Assembly: GCF_001439785.1 (NCBI RefSeq) | Contig: NZ_JYLI01000012.1 | Coordinates: forward strand, 124,001 to 188,000 | Length of the DNA: 64,000 nt | Reading direction: 5' to 3' | From: Pseudomonas poae | GTDB taxonomy: Bacteria; Pseudomonadota; Gammaproteobacteria; Pseudomonadales; Pseudomonadaceae | Part shown: piece after piece, positions 26,410 through 36,573 of the stretch | Numbering within the stretch: position 1 is the stretch's first letter | How the letters are laid out: each line of letters starts with the position of its first letter | Notes under the pieces: generated by a model | Seen by the model: the letters and a program-made list of their open reading frames with translations, nothing else | Databases searched by the model: none | What the model was told of the DNA's origin: nothing | Made by a program: the position numbers and the translations under genes

Positions 26410-27213
26410 TCAAGGCTGCGTTGGCAGCGGCGGAATCGCCTCGGTGGGCGCCGGCAGGCTTGGATTGGTCGGCGAAGGTGCCGGCTCGGCTGCAGGTGCC
26501 GCTGCGGGCTCTGTCTGCGGCGCAATCGGCGCTGCCTCAGGTGGCGGCGCAAGCGGCTGAGACGCGGCTGGCTCTTCTTTCGGCGCCTCAACCTTCTCGG
26601 TTGCCGGCGCAGTCAAGGGCGCAGCCTTGGGTTCGGGCATGCCCAGTTCTGCCTTGGGCGTCTCCGGAATGTGCGCAGCCTTCTTCACTTCCTGGGGCAG
26701 GAAGACGTCCACCAGCGCAAAGTAGCGGTCGTAGAACTTGGGCGCTGAAACCGTCTCACTTGCCACTTTCACCATCGAGTCATCGGTGGAGCCGATGGGC
26801 ATCGATACTGAGCCCAGCACACCCACGCCGAGGCTCGCAGAGTTATTGACCTTCTTCAGCGCATATCGGTCCTGCAAGGCGTTGGCGAACATCGTCGAAT
26901 GCTTGCCACTGCCATCATCGGCGCACACCACGTTGAAGCTGATCTGCAGGTGCGTCTCGCCGGTCTGCTGGAAGCTCTTGTTGCCCACCACCAGCTTCGG
27001 ATCGCTGCTGGTGATGATGTAGCCCTGGCTGAGCAATGCACGCCGGGCAGCTTCGCACGCCGCGACATCGCTGACCGGGTAATCACGGGAAAACGTGCCG
27101 GAGTCGTCGAAGTTCTCATGCTCATAAATAGCGGTCTTGGGTGACGAGCAGCCCGCAGCGCCCGCCAGCACCAGCGCCAGCCCGAGGCCACGCAAGTGAA
27201 ATGATGTCGACAT
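26410..27213 (-). CDS. DUF2242-type lipoprotein with Pro/Ala/Glu-rich tail
   Basis: 267 residues. The lipobox 'LVLAGAAGCSS' marks an outer-membrane or inner-membrane lipoprotein (C22). The middle (about 30-190) matches my recall of DUF2242: 'YEHENFDDSGTFSRDYPVSDVAACEAARRALLSQGYIITSSDPKLVVGNKSFQ...THLQISFNVVCADD' and 'DRYFALVDVFLP'. The last 80 residues are low-complexity P, A and E, probably disordered and able to cross peptidoglycan. Function unknown. It lies downstream of ppiD but behind that gene's terminator, so it has its own promoter. Confidence 0.75.
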   Translation of the reverse strand: MSTSFHLRGLGLALVLAGAAGCSSPKTAIYEHENFDDSGTFSRDYPVSDVAACEAARRALLSQGYIITSSDPKLVVGNKSFQQTGETHLQISFNVVCADDGSGKHSTMFANALQDRYALKKVNNSASLGVGVLGSVSMPIGSTDDSMVKVASETVSAPKFYDRYFALVDVFLPQEVKKAAHIPETPKAELGMPEPKAAPLTAPATEKVEAPKEEPAASQPLAPPPEAAPIAPQTEPAAAPAAEPAPSPTNPSLPAPTEAIPPLPTQP

Positions 27214-27340
27214 CGAAAATCCTGAGAAAAACAGTCCGGCCGGTATTGTGCAACAGAACGGCCCCCGGGCGCGCGCATTCCTGTCAGTAAAAATTCCAGA
27301 CCCTTGCGATATTAGCGCTTCACTATTGGATCGACAGGCG

Positions 27341-27378
27341 AAAAAAAAGACCCCGGCCTTTTCAGGGCGGGGTCTTTC
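27341..27378 (-). terminator. Rho-independent terminator of ppiD
   Basis: Stem AGACCCCG (27349-27356) with CGGGGTCT (27368-27375); read on the minus strand it follows the ppiD stop by 15 nt and ends in eight U. The plus strand side has only a weak U tract. Confidence 0.9.
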
Positions 27379-27392
27379 TGTTCAAGCCGACA

Positions 27393-29267
27393 TCAGTACT
27401 TCTTGATGTCCGCCTGGGTTTCCAACTGCTTGCGGTACGCCGCGAAGTCCTGCTGGCCGATACGGGAAGCAAGGAAGCGACGGTATTGCGCCTTTTCTTC
27501 ATCCGTTGGGGCAGCAGCTTCGTTGACACCGTTCAAGCGCACCAGCACCAGGCTGCCGTCAGCCAGAGTCACGGTGGTGAAGGTAGGCTTGTCCTTGGCC
27601 GCAGGCTTGGGCATGCGGAACAGGGCCTGCAGCACGGCCGGATCGATCCCTTCCTGGCTACGGGTAGCCGCTTCGGTGACTTTCCAGGCCTGACCATCAA
27701 TAGGCTGGTTCAGCGCGGTCTTGCCATCACGCAGGCTGGCGATCAATTCGTCAGCGTGAGTTTTGGCAGCGGCGATTGCGCGCTCCTTGGTCATCTGTGC
27801 ACGAATCGCGTCCGCCACTTTTTCCAGCGGCAGTTGCGCAGGCTTCAGGTGTTCCTTGGCACGCAGCACGATGATGGTTTCAGGGTCCAGCTCGATGGCG
27901 CTGCTGTTGGCGCCTTCATCCAGCACTTCCGGGCTGAACGCAGCGGTCACGACGGCACGGTTGGCCGCAACACCTTCGCCACCCTCACGGCCAAACGGCG
28001 CGGAGGTGTGCACGGCAAGCTTCAGGTCCGACGCTGGCTGGGCCAGATCGGAGGCTTCGAAAGCCGCATCTTCCAGTTGCTTGGTGGCTTCGACATAACG
28101 CTGCTCAACCTGCTGGGTCTTCAGCTCGCGGGTCAGCTTGTCTTTCAGGCTGGCAAACGTCGGTACTTGCGGTGCCTCAACGCCGAGCAGCTTGATCAGG
28201 TGCCATCCGAACGCACTGCGCACCGGCGCCGAAACCTGGTCCTTGTTCAAGGCGTACAAGGCGGTTTCGAAGTCCGGATCATAGACGCCAGGGCCAGCAA
28301 AGCCCAGATCGCCGCCGTTGTTGGCCGAACCCGGATCCTGGGAGAACTCCTTGGCCAGGGCCTCGAACTTCTCACCCTTGGCCAAACGTGCCTGAATCTC
28401 TTCGATCTTGGCCTTGGCCTGCGCCTCGGTGACCTTGTCGTTGACTTCAATCAGGATATGCGCGGCACGACGCTGTTCGGAGAGGTTGGCGATTTCTTTC
28501 TGATAGGCCGCCTGCAACTCATCATCCTTGACCGTGACCTGGTCGAAGAAGGACGACTTTTTCAGTTCCAGATAGTCGATGACCACCTGATCTGGCGTCA
28601 TGAACTCCTTGGCGTGCTGGTCGTAGTAGGCTTTGACCTCGTCGTCGGTGAGCTTCACCGCCGCAGGGTCTGCCTTGATGCCGACGGTGGCGAAATCGCG
28701 GGTCTGTTTTTCCAGACGGGCGAATGCAAGCACTTCGGCGTCGGTCACGAAACCACTGCCGGCGATGCCTGCGCGAACCTGGCCGATCAGCATTTCCTGA
28801 GTCAGCATCTGACGGAACTGCAGCCGGGTGTAGCCCAGTTGACGGATTACCTGGTCAAAGCGCTCGGCGCTGAACTTGCCGTCCACCTGGAATTCAGGGG
28901 TCTGCAGGATCACCTGGTCCAGAGCCGCTTCAGAGAAGCCGAACTTGGAATCCGCCGCGCCTTGCAGCAGCAGCTTGCGATCGATCAGGCCCTTGAGCGC
29001 CGCTTCGCGCAGCAGTTTCTCGTCGAGCATGGAAGCATCGAAATCCTTGCCCAGCTGTTGCATCAGCTGGCGCCGTTGCATGTCGACAGCCTGACTCAGT
29101 TCGGTCTGGGTGATTTCGTCACCGTTGACCTTGGCCACGTCCTGTTTGTTGTTGGTCGAAGCCTGAAAAATGGCCTCGATACCGGTGAACGCCATCAATG
29201 CGACGATGATCCCGATAATGGTCTTGGCAATCCAGCCTTGTGAATTGTCCCTGATATTTTGCAGCAT
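27393..29267 (-). CDS. ppiD: Periplasmic folding chaperone PpiD (SurA-N/parvulin)
   Basis: 624 residues. A single N-terminal membrane helix (about 14-33, TIIGIIVALMAFTGIEAIF) anchors it to the inner membrane; a SurA-N-like chaperone region follows (to about 230) and a parvulin domain sits at about 260-370 ('RRAAHILIEVNDKVTEAQAKAKIEEIQARLAKGEKFEALAKEFSQDPGSANNGGDLGFAGPG'). PpiD helps proteins leaving the Sec translocon to fold, and often lacks strong isomerase activity. Located next to hupB as in other pseudomonads and enterics. Confidence 0.95.
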   Translation of the reverse strand: MLQNIRDNSQGWIAKTIIGIIVALMAFTGIEAIFQASTNNKQDVAKVNGDEITQTELSQAVDMQRRQLMQQLGKDFDASMLDEKLLREAALKGLIDRKLLLQGAADSKFGFSEAALDQVILQTPEFQVDGKFSAERFDQVIRQLGYTRLQFRQMLTQEMLIGQVRAGIAGSGFVTDAEVLAFARLEKQTRDFATVGIKADPAAVKLTDDEVKAYYDQHAKEFMTPDQVVIDYLELKKSSFFDQVTVKDDELQAAYQKEIANLSEQRRAAHILIEVNDKVTEAQAKAKIEEIQARLAKGEKFEALAKEFSQDPGSANNGGDLGFAGPGVYDPDFETALYALNKDQVSAPVRSAFGWHLIKLLGVEAPQVPTFASLKDKLTRELKTQQVEQRYVEATKQLEDAAFEASDLAQPASDLKLAVHTSAPFGREGGEGVAANRAVVTAAFSPEVLDEGANSSAIELDPETIIVLRAKEHLKPAQLPLEKVADAIRAQMTKERAIAAAKTHADELIASLRDGKTALNQPIDGQAWKVTEAATRSQEGIDPAVLQALFRMPKPAAKDKPTFTTVTLADGSLVLVRLNGVNEAAAPTDEEKAQYRRFLASRIGQQDFAAYRKQLETQADIKKY

Positions 29268-29331
29268 GCGTCCCCCAGAAACGGTTGAACTTCAAAAATT
29301 GGCAACCGTGGAGCGTGGGTAGAATCCGGAT

Positions 29332-29361
29332 AGAAGAAAGGCGCATCCGAGGATGCGCCTT
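29332..29361 (-). terminator. Terminator after the tRNA-like element
   Basis: AAGGCGCATCC-GA-GGATGCGCCTT (29338-29361), an 11-bp perfect stem; on the minus strand it is followed by UUCUUCUA. It ends transcription coming from the tRNA-like element or hupB before ppiD. Confidence 0.85.
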
Positions 29362-29369
29362 CTCGTAAC

Positions 29370-29444
29370 TGGCGGAGCGGACGGGGGTTTGAACCCACAC
29401 CCCCGGCGTGCGACCCAATGGATACGTGGGTCAGCTGCCGCTCC
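29370..29444 (-). ncRNA. tRNA-like structured RNA (tRNA pseudogene or novel RNA)
   Basis: On the minus strand this 75-nt segment begins GGAGCGG and ends CCGCTCC-G-CCA, a perfect 7-bp acceptor stem with discriminator base and encoded CCA. It contains GGGTTCAAACCC like a T loop and a 6-bp hairpin GACCCA/TGGGTC with a nine-base loop in the anticodon-arm region. But no D arm is seen, the T arm does not pair in standard register (a CGGGGG/CCCCCG stem with 12-nt loop fits better), and no amino-acid identity can be read. A hairpin CCAGAC-GCAA-GTCTGG (29454-29469) precedes it and a strong terminator follows. It may be a decayed tRNA or a stable RNA or mRNA 3' structure after hupB. Confidence 0.5.
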
Positions 29445-29496
29445 GCTGCCAGACCAGACTTGCGTCTGGCCCGGGTAGGCAAGGCGTGAACGAAGC

Positions 29497-29769
29497 TTAG
29501 TTAACGGCTTCTTTCAGAGCTTTACCGGCTTTGAAACCTGGTTTTTTGGCAGCCGCAATTTGCAGTGCTTTGCCAGTCTGTGGGTTACGGCCAGTGCGGG
29601 CTGGGCGATCAGTCACGGAGAATGTACCGAAGCCGACCAGGACCACGGAGTCGCCGGCCTTCAGAGCGCCAGTGACGGATTCGATCACTGCGTCCAGCGC
29701 ACGGCCGGCAGCAGCTTTCGGGATATCAGCGGATGCAGCGATAGCATCAATCAGTTCCGACTTGTTCAC
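29497..29769 (-). CDS. hupB: DNA-binding protein HU-beta
   Basis: 90 residues from GTG 29769 (AGGGGAC upstream); the frame extends further but HU begins '[32 protein letters not shown]'. The DNA-binding arm is '[46 protein letters not shown]'. A nucleoid protein that bends DNA, acting as homo- or heterodimer. Sits between lon and ppiD as in most gammaproteobacteria. Expression relative to lon appears independent since about 150 bp separate them. Confidence 0.96.
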   Translation of the reverse strand: MNKSELIDAIAASADIPKAAAGRALDAVIESVTGALKAGDSVVLVGFGTFSVTDRPARTGRNPQTGKALQIAAAKKPGFKAGKALKEAVN

Positions 29770-29918
29770 TCTAAGTCCCCTTATATATCTATTGAGTATG
29801 ATTCTAAGTTTTTTTGTAACAGCAAAAAACGGTGCTGAATGGCCTACAGACACTTAAGAGCCGCTTTATAACAAGGGCTCTAAAAAACTGTCAAGGAAAC
29901 CCCCAAGGCTTCAACACA

Positions 29919-32315
29919 TTAATGCGTGCTAATTCTTTCCTTGGAATCAGACTCGCGTTTTTCATCCTTGGCGACTATCTCCGGAGCCACATCCGGCAAG
30001 GGCTCGGGCGCGTATTGCAGCGCAATTTGCAGGACTTCGTCAATCCATTTAACCGGTTTAATCTGAAGATCCTGCTTGATATTGTCAGGAATTTCCTTCA
30101 AGTCGCGAACATTCTCTTCAGGAATGATCACCGTCTTGATGCCGCCCCGGTGTGCCGCAAGCAATTTCTCTTTAAGGCCACCAATGGCCAGTACCTGACC
30201 GCGAAGGGTAATTTCCCCGGTCATGGCGACATCGGCGCGTACCGGAATTCCGGTCAGGGCCGAGACCAGCGCTGTGCACATGCCTACGCCGGCACTGGGG
30301 CCGTCCTTCGGGGTCGCGCCTTCCGGCATATGGATGTGGGTGTCGTGCTTCTCGTGGAAGTTCAGAGGGATCCCCAGACTGCGAGCGCGGCTTCTCACGA
30401 CGGTCTGCGCGGCAGTGATGGACTCGACCATAACATCCCCCAGAGAACCGGTCTTGATCAACTGCCCCTTGCCCGGAATGACCGCCGCTTCGATGGTCAG
30501 CAGTTCGCCGCCCACCTGGGTCCATGCCAGCCCAGTCACCTGGCCGACCTGATCCTGCTGCTCGGCCAGCCCGTAGCGGAATTTACGCACACCGAGGAAG
30601 TGCTCCAGAGAGTCGGACGAAACCTTCACCGAGAAGCGTTTTTCCAGCGCATGCTCCTTAACCGCCTTGCGACAGATTTTCGCAATCTGGCGCTCAAGGC
30701 CCCGTACACCGGCCTCGCGGGTGTAGTAACGCACGATGTCGCGAATCGCTTCGACCTCGAGCTCGATCTCACCTTTTTTCAGGCCATTGGCCGAGGTCTG
30801 CTTGGGCGCAAGGTACTTGACCGCAATATTGATCTTCTCGTCTTCGGTGTAACCCGGCAGACGAATCACCTCCATCCTGTCCAGCAGCGCCGGCGGAATA
30901 TTCATGGAGTTGGAGGTGCACAAAAACATGACGTCGGACAGGTCGTAGTCGACTTCGAGGTAATGGTCGTTGAAGTTGTGGTTCTGCTCTGGATCGAGCA
31001 CTTCCAGCAACGCCGATGCCGGATCGCCACGCATGTCGCTGCCCATCTTGTCGATTTCATCAAGCAGGAACAGCGGGTTGCGCACCCCGACTTTCGTCAT
31101 CTTCTGAATCAATCTTCCTGGCATCGAACCGATGTAGGTACGGCGATGACCACGAATTTCCGCTTCGTCACGCACGCCACCAAGAGCCATGCGCACGAAT
31201 TTACGATTGGTGGCACTGGCAATCGACTCGGCCAGGGACGTTTTACCCACGCCGGGTGGACCGACGAGGCACAACACCGGACCGCGAATCTTCTTCACGC
31301 GCTTTTGCACGGCGAGGTATTCGAGGATGCGTTCTTTGACCTCTTCGAGACCATAGTGGTCGGCATCCAGGATTTCTTCGGCGCGGGTCAGGTCCAGGCG
31401 TACCTTGGTCTGAGCCTTCCACGGCACCTGCACCAGCCAGTCGATATAGGAGCGCACCACGGTAGCTTCAGCCGACATCGGTGACATCTGCTTGAGCTTG
31501 TTCAGCTCGGCGGTCGCTTTGGTCAGTGCATCCTTGGGCAGGCCAGCGGCATCGATGCGCTTTTTCAGCTCTTCGATCTCGTTGTGGCCTTCTTCGCCGT
31601 CGCCGAGTTCTTTCTGAATGGCCTTCATCTGCTCATTCAGGTAGTACTCGCGCTGGCTGCGCTCCATCTGCTTCTTCACGCGGCCGCGGATGCGTTTTTC
31701 GACCTGCAACAGATCAATTTCGGCATCCAGCAGCGCCAGCACGTGTTCGACACGGGCCGACAGATCGATAATTTCGAGGATGTCCTGCTTCTGTTCGATC
31801 TTCAGCGCCATGTGCGCGGCCATGGTGTCGACCAGACGGCTCGGCTCATCAATGCTGTTGAGGGACGACAACACTTCAGCCGGGACTTTCTTGCCCAACT
31901 GCACATACTGCTCGAACTGCGAGAGCAGGCTGCGCACGAAAACTTCTGACTCGCGCTCAGGCGCTTCGACTTCGTCAATCAGCGCCACTTCAGCGCGCAG
32001 GTGACCGTCCACTTCCATGAAGCGCTCGACCGCACCGCGCTGCTCACCTTCCACCAGCACCTTGACGGTGCCATCGGGCAGCTTGAGCAGTTGCAGGACG
32101 GTGGCAATGGTGCCGACGCGATACAGGGCGTCTTCGCCCGGATCATCATCAGCAGGATTTTTCTGGGCCAACAGCAGGATCTGCTTGTCGCCCGTCATCG
32201 CGGCCTCGAGGGCTTCGATAGACTTCTCGCGCCCCACGAACAGCGGGATAACCATGTGCGGATAAACGACGACATCACGCAACGGCAGGAGAGGCAATTC
32301 AATGGTTGTCTTCAT
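29919..32315 (-). CDS. lon: ATP-dependent protease Lon
   Basis: 798 residues from ATG 32315. LON substrate-binding domain ('[33 protein letters not shown]'), AAA+ domain with Walker A '[15 protein letters not shown]' and Walker B 'FLLDEIDKM', and a C-terminal Ser-Lys protease domain with the catalytic serine in '[15 protein letters not shown]' and lysine in '[17 protein letters not shown]'. It degrades misfolded and regulatory proteins in the cytosol. A heat-shock-type promoter lies upstream. Confidence 0.97.
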   Translation of the reverse strand: MKTTIELPLLPLRDVVVYPHMVIPLFVGREKSIEALEAAMTGDKQILLLAQKNPADDDPGEDALYRVGTIATVLQLLKLPDGTVKVLVEGEQRGAVERFMEVDGHLRAEVALIDEVEAPERESEVFVRSLLSQFEQYVQLGKKVPAEVLSSLNSIDEPSRLVDTMAAHMALKIEQKQDILEIIDLSARVEHVLALLDAEIDLLQVEKRIRGRVKKQMERSQREYYLNEQMKAIQKELGDGEEGHNEIEELKKRIDAAGLPKDALTKATAELNKLKQMSPMSAEATVVRSYIDWLVQVPWKAQTKVRLDLTRAEEILDADHYGLEEVKERILEYLAVQKRVKKIRGPVLCLVGPPGVGKTSLAESIASATNRKFVRMALGGVRDEAEIRGHRRTYIGSMPGRLIQKMTKVGVRNPLFLLDEIDKMGSDMRGDPASALLEVLDPEQNHNFNDHYLEVDYDLSDVMFLCTSNSMNIPPALLDRMEVIRLPGYTEDEKINIAVKYLAPKQTSANGLKKGEIELEVEAIRDIVRYYTREAGVRGLERQIAKICRKAVKEHALEKRFSVKVSSDSLEHFLGVRKFRYGLAEQQDQVGQVTGLAWTQVGGELLTIEAAVIPGKGQLIKTGSLGDVMVESITAAQTVVRSRARSLGIPLNFHEKHDTHIHMPEGATPKDGPSAGVGMCTALVSALTGIPVRADVAMTGEITLRGQVLAIGGLKEKLLAAHRGGIKTVIIPEENVRDLKEIPDNIKQDLQIKPVKWIDEVLQIALQYAPEPLPDVAPEIVAKDEKRESDSKERISTH

Positions 32316-32358
32316 GATTTCGCCTCTATGACAGTTGAAAAATAAGCATGGAACCAAG

Positions 32359-32385
32359 ATGGGGGCTGCATGCAAAAAAAACAAG
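32359..32385 (-). promoter_or_regulatory. Heat-shock (sigma-32 type) promoter of lon
   Basis: On the minus strand CTTG(TTT) at 32379-32385 is followed after 13 bases by CCCCCATCT (about 32357-32365), matching the sigma-32 pattern CTTGAAA-N11-16-CCCCATNT closely in the -10 and less so in the -35. It is 44 bp before the lon ATG, which fits heat-shock control of lon. Confidence 0.65.
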
Positions 32386-32437
32386 CTTATTGCCAGCAGT
32401 TAAACGCGGTAAACGCTCGCAGCTAAAAACCCAGCCA

Positions 32438-32470
32438 AAACAAAGGGGCCCCTGGAGGCCCCTTGTTTGT
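32438..32470 (-). terminator. Terminator after clpX
   Basis: Inverted repeat ACAAAGGGGCC...GGCCCCTTGT around 32440-32466 just after the clpX stop; on the minus strand it ends in UUUGUUUU. Confidence 0.8.
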
Positions 32471-32487
32471 ATCGTGACTGCAAACGC

Positions 32488-33771
32488 TTACGCGTCTGGC
32501 GCAGCCTTGGCAGTCGGCTCACTGTTTTCATAGATATACAGTGGCTTGGACTTGCCTTCTATAACGCTTTCGTCGATCACCACTTTACTCACTTCGGACT
32601 GCGAAGGAATTTCGTACATGGTGTCGAGCAACACGCCTTCGAGGATCGAGCGCAGACCACGTGCACCGGTCTTGCGCTCCAGTGCCCGCTTGGCCACCGA
32701 TTTGAGCGCGTCGGTACGGAACTCCAGGTCTACACCTTCCATCTCGAACAGCTTGGCGTACTGCTTGGTCAGGGCGTTTTTCGGCTCGGTGAGGATCTGA
32801 ATCAAAGCAGCCTCATCCAGCTCGTCCAGCGTGGCCAGGACCGGCAAACGACCGACGAATTCCGGAATGAGACCGAACTTGACCAGATCGTCAGGCTCGA
32901 CTTCACGCAGGGACTCGCCCACCTTCTTGCCTTCTTCCTTGCTGCGCACTTCTGCACTGAAACCGATGCCGCCACGGGTGGAACGCTGCTGGATAACCTT
33001 CTCCAGACCCGAAAATGCACCGCCACAGATGAACAGAATGTTGCGCGTATCCACCTGAAGGAATTCCTGCTGCGGATGCTTGCGGCCGCCTTGTGGCGGT
33101 ACGGAAGCAACCGTGCCTTCGATCAACTTCAACAGGGCCTGCTGCACGCCTTCGCCGGAAACGTCCCGGGTGATCGACGGGTTATCCGACTTGCGTGAAA
33201 TCTTGTCGATTTCGTCGATGTAGACGATACCCATCTGGGCCTTTTCCACATCGTAGTCGCACTTCTGCAACAGCTTCTGAATGATGTTCTCGACGTCCTC
33301 GCCCACGTAGCCGGCTTCGGTGAGGGTGGTGGCGTCGGCGATGGTAAACGGAACGTTCAGCAGACGGGCCAGGGTCTCTGCAAGCAGGGTTTTACCCGAG
33401 CCTGTAGGACCGATCAGCAGGATGTTGCTCTTGCCGAGTTCGACTTCGTCGCCTTTCTTGTCACGCTGGTTCAGACGCTTGTAGTGGTTGTATACCGCTA
33501 CGGCCAGAACCTTCTTTGCACGCTCTTGACCGATGACATATTGGTCAAGGATGCCGCTGATTTCTTTGGGCGATGGCAGTTTATGCGCGCTGCTTTCGGC
33601 CTGGGCTTCCTGCACCTCCTCGCGGATGATGTCATTGCACAGGTCGACGCACTCGTCGCAGATAAACACCGAGGGACCGGCAATCAATTTGCGTACTTCA
33701 TGCTGGCTTTTGCCACAGAAGGAGCAATAGAGCAGCTTGCCGTTGTCCTCGCCGTTGCGGGTGTCAGTCAT
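32488..33771 (-). CDS. clpX: ATP-dependent Clp protease ATP-binding subunit ClpX
   Basis: 427 residues from ATG 33771. The N-terminal zinc-binding domain has CSFCGKSQ...CDECVDLC (four cysteines), followed by the AAA+ core with Walker A '[16 protein letters not shown]', Walker B '[10 protein letters not shown]', the pore loop and the IGF-type loop that docks ClpP in '[11 protein letters not shown]'. It unfolds tagged substrates and feeds them to ClpP. Upstream neighbour clpP, 112 bp away with a hairpin between, so partly separate expression is possible. Confidence 0.97.
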   Translation of the reverse strand: MTDTRNGEDNGKLLYCSFCGKSQHEVRKLIAGPSVFICDECVDLCNDIIREEVQEAQAESSAHKLPSPKEISGILDQYVIGQERAKKVLAVAVYNHYKRLNQRDKKGDEVELGKSNILLIGPTGSGKTLLAETLARLLNVPFTIADATTLTEAGYVGEDVENIIQKLLQKCDYDVEKAQMGIVYIDEIDKISRKSDNPSITRDVSGEGVQQALLKLIEGTVASVPPQGGRKHPQQEFLQVDTRNILFICGGAFSGLEKVIQQRSTRGGIGFSAEVRSKEEGKKVGESLREVEPDDLVKFGLIPEFVGRLPVLATLDELDEAALIQILTEPKNALTKQYAKLFEMEGVDLEFRTDALKSVAKRALERKTGARGLRSILEGVLLDTMYEIPSQSEVSKVVIDESVIEGKSKPLYIYENSEPTAKAAPDA

Positions 33772-33819
33772 TCGTTCGATCCAAATTCGATAGGCTTGCA
33801 ACACAAGATGAAGGCTTAC

Positions 33820-33839
33820 GCGGGCTTTTTCAAGCCCGC
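33820..33839 (-). terminator. Hairpin between clpP and clpX
   Basis: GCGGGCTT-TTTC-AAGCCCGC, perfect 8-bp stem between the two genes; no U run follows on the minus strand, so it may attenuate or protect the 3' end rather than stop transcription fully. Confidence 0.5.
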
Positions 33840-33883
33840 CGATGATCGGACAAACCGATCAGCCTTGTTTTGCGCCGCTTATA

Positions 33884-34519
33884 TTAGGCTGGGCGCTTTT
33901 CGATCACGGCGTCGATCAACCCGTACGCACGTGCGGCTTCGGCGCTCATGAAGTTGTCGCGGTTGGTGTCGCGTTCGATTTCTTCCAGGGTGTGACCGCT
34001 GTGCTTGGCCATCAACGTGTTGAGGCGCTCGCGAATGAAGAGAATCTCCTTGGCGTGAATTTCGATGTCCGACGCCTGGCCCTGGAAACCACCCAGTGGC
34101 TGGTGAATCATCACACGCGAGTTCGGCAGGCAGAAACGCTTGCCTTCGGCACCCGCGGTCAGCAGAAAGGCGCCCATGCTGCAGGCCTGGCCGATGCAGG
34201 TGGTCGACACGTTCGGCTTGATGAACTGCATGGTGTCGTAGATCGACATGCCTGCAGTTACCGAACCGCCTGGGGAGTTGATGTACAGATGGATGTCCTT
34301 GTCCGGGTTTTCCGCTTCAAGGAACAGCAGCTGCGCACAGATCAGATTGGCCATGTAGTCCTCTACTGGACCAACCAGAAAGATCACTCGCTCCTTGAGC
34401 AGGCGCGAGTAGATGTCATAGGCGCGTTCGCCACGAGCGGATTGCTCGACAACCATCGGGACCAGGCCGCCTGCGGCCTGGATATCAGAGTTCTGCTGAA
34501 TATAGGAATTACGGAACAT
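33884..34519 (-). CDS. clpP: ATP-dependent Clp protease proteolytic subunit
   Basis: 211 residues. Catalytic serine in '[17 protein letters not shown]' (usual family text is GQAASMGAF; a cysteine replaces the alanine before the serine), histidine in '[18 protein letters not shown]' and aspartate in '[13 protein letters not shown]'. The N-terminal propeptide-like segment '[19 protein letters not shown]' is typical of Pseudomonas. Forms the tetradecameric chamber served by ClpX and ClpA. Order tig-clpP-clpX-lon is the ancestral arrangement. Confidence 0.97.
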   Translation of the reverse strand: MFRNSYIQQNSDIQAAGGLVPMVVEQSARGERAYDIYSRLLKERVIFLVGPVEDYMANLICAQLLFLEAENPDKDIHLYINSPGGSVTAGMSIYDTMQFIKPNVSTTCIGQACSMGAFLLTAGAEGKRFCLPNSRVMIHQPLGGFQGQASDIEIHAKEILFIRERLNTLMAKHSGHTLEEIERDTNRDNFMSAEAARAYGLIDAVIEKRPA

Positions 34520-34559
34520 GCTCTGCAGTTACTCCCAAATAGTCATGTCTTGAAAACGC

Positions 34560-34584
34560 ATAAGCCAGCGCGAGGCTGGCTTAT
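34560..34584 (-). terminator. Hairpin between tig and clpP
   Basis: ATAAGCCAGC-GCGAG-GCTGGCTTAT, a perfect 10-bp stem 26 bp after the tig stop, without a U run. Possibly a partial terminator separating tig from clpP. Confidence 0.5.
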
Positions 34585-34610
34585 GGTTGAATTTCCAACG
34601 AGTTGGACAA

Positions 34611-35921
34611 TCAGTCGGCTTGTGCTGCTTCCGCCGGTTTGACTGCTTCTTCGTAAGAGACCGTCTTATCGGTCACCTTAGCCTTCTGCAGAACAGTATC
34701 CACAACTTGTTCTTCCAGCACAACCGAACGTACTTCGTTCAGTTGCTGGTCGTTCTTGTAGTACCAAGACACAACCTGCTCAGGCTCCTGGTAGGCCGAA
34801 GCCATTTCCTGGATCATTTCACGTACGCGATCTTCATCAGGCTTGAGGTCGAATTGCTTGACCACTTCAGCCACGACCAGACCCAGTACAACGCGACGCT
34901 TGGCTTGCTCTTCGAACAGCTCGGCCGGCAGTTGATCAGGCTTGACGTTGCCGCCGAACTGTTGAACAGCCTGTACGCGCAGACGGTCCACTTCGTTGGA
35001 CAGCAGGGCCTTTGGCACTTCGATCGGGTTGGCGGCCAGCAGACCGTCCATGACCTGGTTCTTGACCTTGGACTTGATGGCCTGACGCAGCTCACGCTCC
35101 ATGTTCTTGCGAACTTCGGTGCGGAAGCCTTCGATGCCGGTTTCCTTGATGCCGAATTGAGCGAAGAACTCTTCGTTCAGCTCAGGCAGCTTGGGCTCGG
35201 ACACGGTGTTGACCGTTACGGTGAATTCGGCGGCTTTACCAGCCAGGTCCAGGTTCTGGTAGTCAGCCGGGAATTCCAGGTTCAGCACGCGTTCTTCGCC
35301 GGCCTTGGCGCCAACCAGACCGTCTTCAAAACCCGGGATCATGCGGTTGGAGCCCAGCACCAGTTGAGTACCCTTGGCCGAGCCGCCAGCGAATGCTTCG
35401 CCGTCAACCTTGCCCACGAAATCGATGTTCAACTGGTCTTCGTTCTGTGCGGCACGTTCGGCCACTTCAAAACGGGTGTTCTGCTTGCGCAGGATGTCCA
35501 GCATGTTATCCAGATCGGCATCAGCCACTTCAGCGCTCAGGCGCTCGATTTCGATACCGTCAAAACCGGCAACTTCGAACTCGGGGAACACTTCGAATAC
35601 GGCAACGTATTCCAGGTCCTTGCCAGCTTCCAGGGACTTGGGCTCGATGGAAGGCGAGCCAGCCGGATTCAGCTTTTGCTCAACGACAGCTTCATAGAAG
35701 GAAGCCTGGATCACGTCACCTACCGCTTCCTGACGCGCATCAGCACCAAAACGGCGCTTGATTTCGCTCATTGGCACTTTGCCTGGACGGAAACCAGCGA
35801 TCTTGGCTTTTTGGGCGGTCTGCTGCAGACGCTTGTTGACCGCAGTCTCGATACGCTCAGCCGGCACGGTGATGCTCATGCGGCGCTCGAGAGCAGTAGT
35901 ATTTTCAACAGAAACTTGCAT
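34611..35921 (-). CDS. tig: Trigger factor
   Basis: 436 residues from ATG 35921 (M-Q-V-S-V-E-N-T); the longer frame is discarded. The ribosome-binding signature is '[16 protein letters not shown]' (variant of GFRxGKxP), then the FKBP-type isomerase domain ('[60 protein letters not shown]') and a helical C-terminal chaperone domain. It shields nascent chains at the ribosome exit. Confidence 0.97.
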   Translation of the reverse strand: MQVSVENTTALERRMSITVPAERIETAVNKRLQQTAQKAKIAGFRPGKVPMSEIKRRFGADARQEAVGDVIQASFYEAVVEQKLNPAGSPSIEPKSLEAGKDLEYVAVFEVFPEFEVAGFDGIEIERLSAEVADADLDNMLDILRKQNTRFEVAERAAQNEDQLNIDFVGKVDGEAFAGGSAKGTQLVLGSNRMIPGFEDGLVGAKAGEERVLNLEFPADYQNLDLAGKAAEFTVTVNTVSEPKLPELNEEFFAQFGIKETGIEGFRTEVRKNMERELRQAIKSKVKNQVMDGLLAANPIEVPKALLSNEVDRLRVQAVQQFGGNVKPDQLPAELFEEQAKRRVVLGLVVAEVVKQFDLKPDEDRVREMIQEMASAYQEPEQVVSWYYKNDQQLNEVRSVVLEEQVVDTVLQKAKVTDKTVSYEEAVKPAEAAQAD

Positions 35922-36280
35922 GGATATTCCTCGTTGCACAGACATTAGCCGGCCATTTCCGACCCCAATCAAGGGCATGCATTCTAGTGGGTCAAACTCA
36001 AGAAGTCACCCTGCTGGAAATACGCGCGAAAACAGCCGCCGTTTTATCGGTACGAAGGCACTGATGGACTTCGCCCCGGTGACAAATAAAGCCAATCGCG
36101 CCAGGGCTCTGCGCCGCCTCTTCTATATAAAGAAAAGGCCATTCATCTCCCTGACGACCCTCCCTGCGAACAGGGACGGCAGGCAGCGCAGCAGCATCGA
36201 GACACATAAAAACGATGAAGCGCCCTGCCCTTGCGACCCATTACCTGCAGTCGCCGAATACTCGAACCGCCAAAACCAAA
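35922..36280. other. Intergenic region between tig and the tRNA cluster
   Basis: About 360 bp. The tig promoter must lie at its left end (TAGAAT-like -10 on the minus strand near 35980). I see no further gene, repeat or clear RNA structure in it; open frames here have no ribosome site or family likeness. Confidence 0.5.
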
Positions 36281-36312
36281 AAAGGCGCCAGACTGTTAAA
36301 TCTGGCGCCTTT
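36281..36312 (-). terminator. Terminator after the last tRNA-His
   Basis: AAAGGCGCCAGA (36281-36292) pairs with TCTGGCGCCTTT (36301-36312); minus-strand U run follows. It ends the four-tRNA transcript. The same stem occurs after the other tRNA-His (36574-36604). Confidence 0.9.
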
Positions 36313-36318
36313 CGAATA

Positions 36319-36395
36319 TGGGGTGGACGAAGGGGATCGAACCCTCGACAACGGGAGTCACAATCCCGTGCTCTACCAACTGAGCTACGCCCACC
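36319..36395 (-). tRNA. tRNA-His (GTG)
   Basis: Cloverleaf with anticodon stem GGGAT/TGACTCCC region and anticodon GTG, T loop GGTTCGATCC, encoded CCA (TGG at 36319-36321) and the extra G-1 (base 36395) that is special to tRNA-His. Identical or nearly so to the copy at 36612-36688. Confidence 0.97.
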
Positions 36396-36470
36396 ATCTT
36401 GCATCGACGAAGCACTCAAACAACTTCTTCGTCTGGCCTCATCACGCCCTGGGGCCTGATGACGCTTGAT

Positions 36471-36555
36471 TGGTGCGGATGAAGAGACTCGAACTCTTAC
36501 GCCTCGCGGCGCTGGAACCTAAATCCAGTGTGTCTACCAATTCCACCACATCCGC
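36471..36555 (-). tRNA. tRNA-Leu (TAG)
   Basis: 85 nt with a long variable arm (GCGCCGCGAGGCGT), acceptor GCGGATG, anticodon stem CTGGA/TCCAG with loop TTTAGGT giving anticodon TAG, T loop AGTTCGAGTCT and encoded CCA. Second-last gene of the minus-strand cluster. Confidence 0.97.
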
Positions 36556-36573
36556 GCTTGCAGCTCTTAAAGC

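Noticed and set aside
29370-29444. Selenocysteine tRNA (selC)
   Set aside because: Too short (75 nt), no 8-bp acceptor stem and no long variable arm, and no TCA anticodon in a usable loop.
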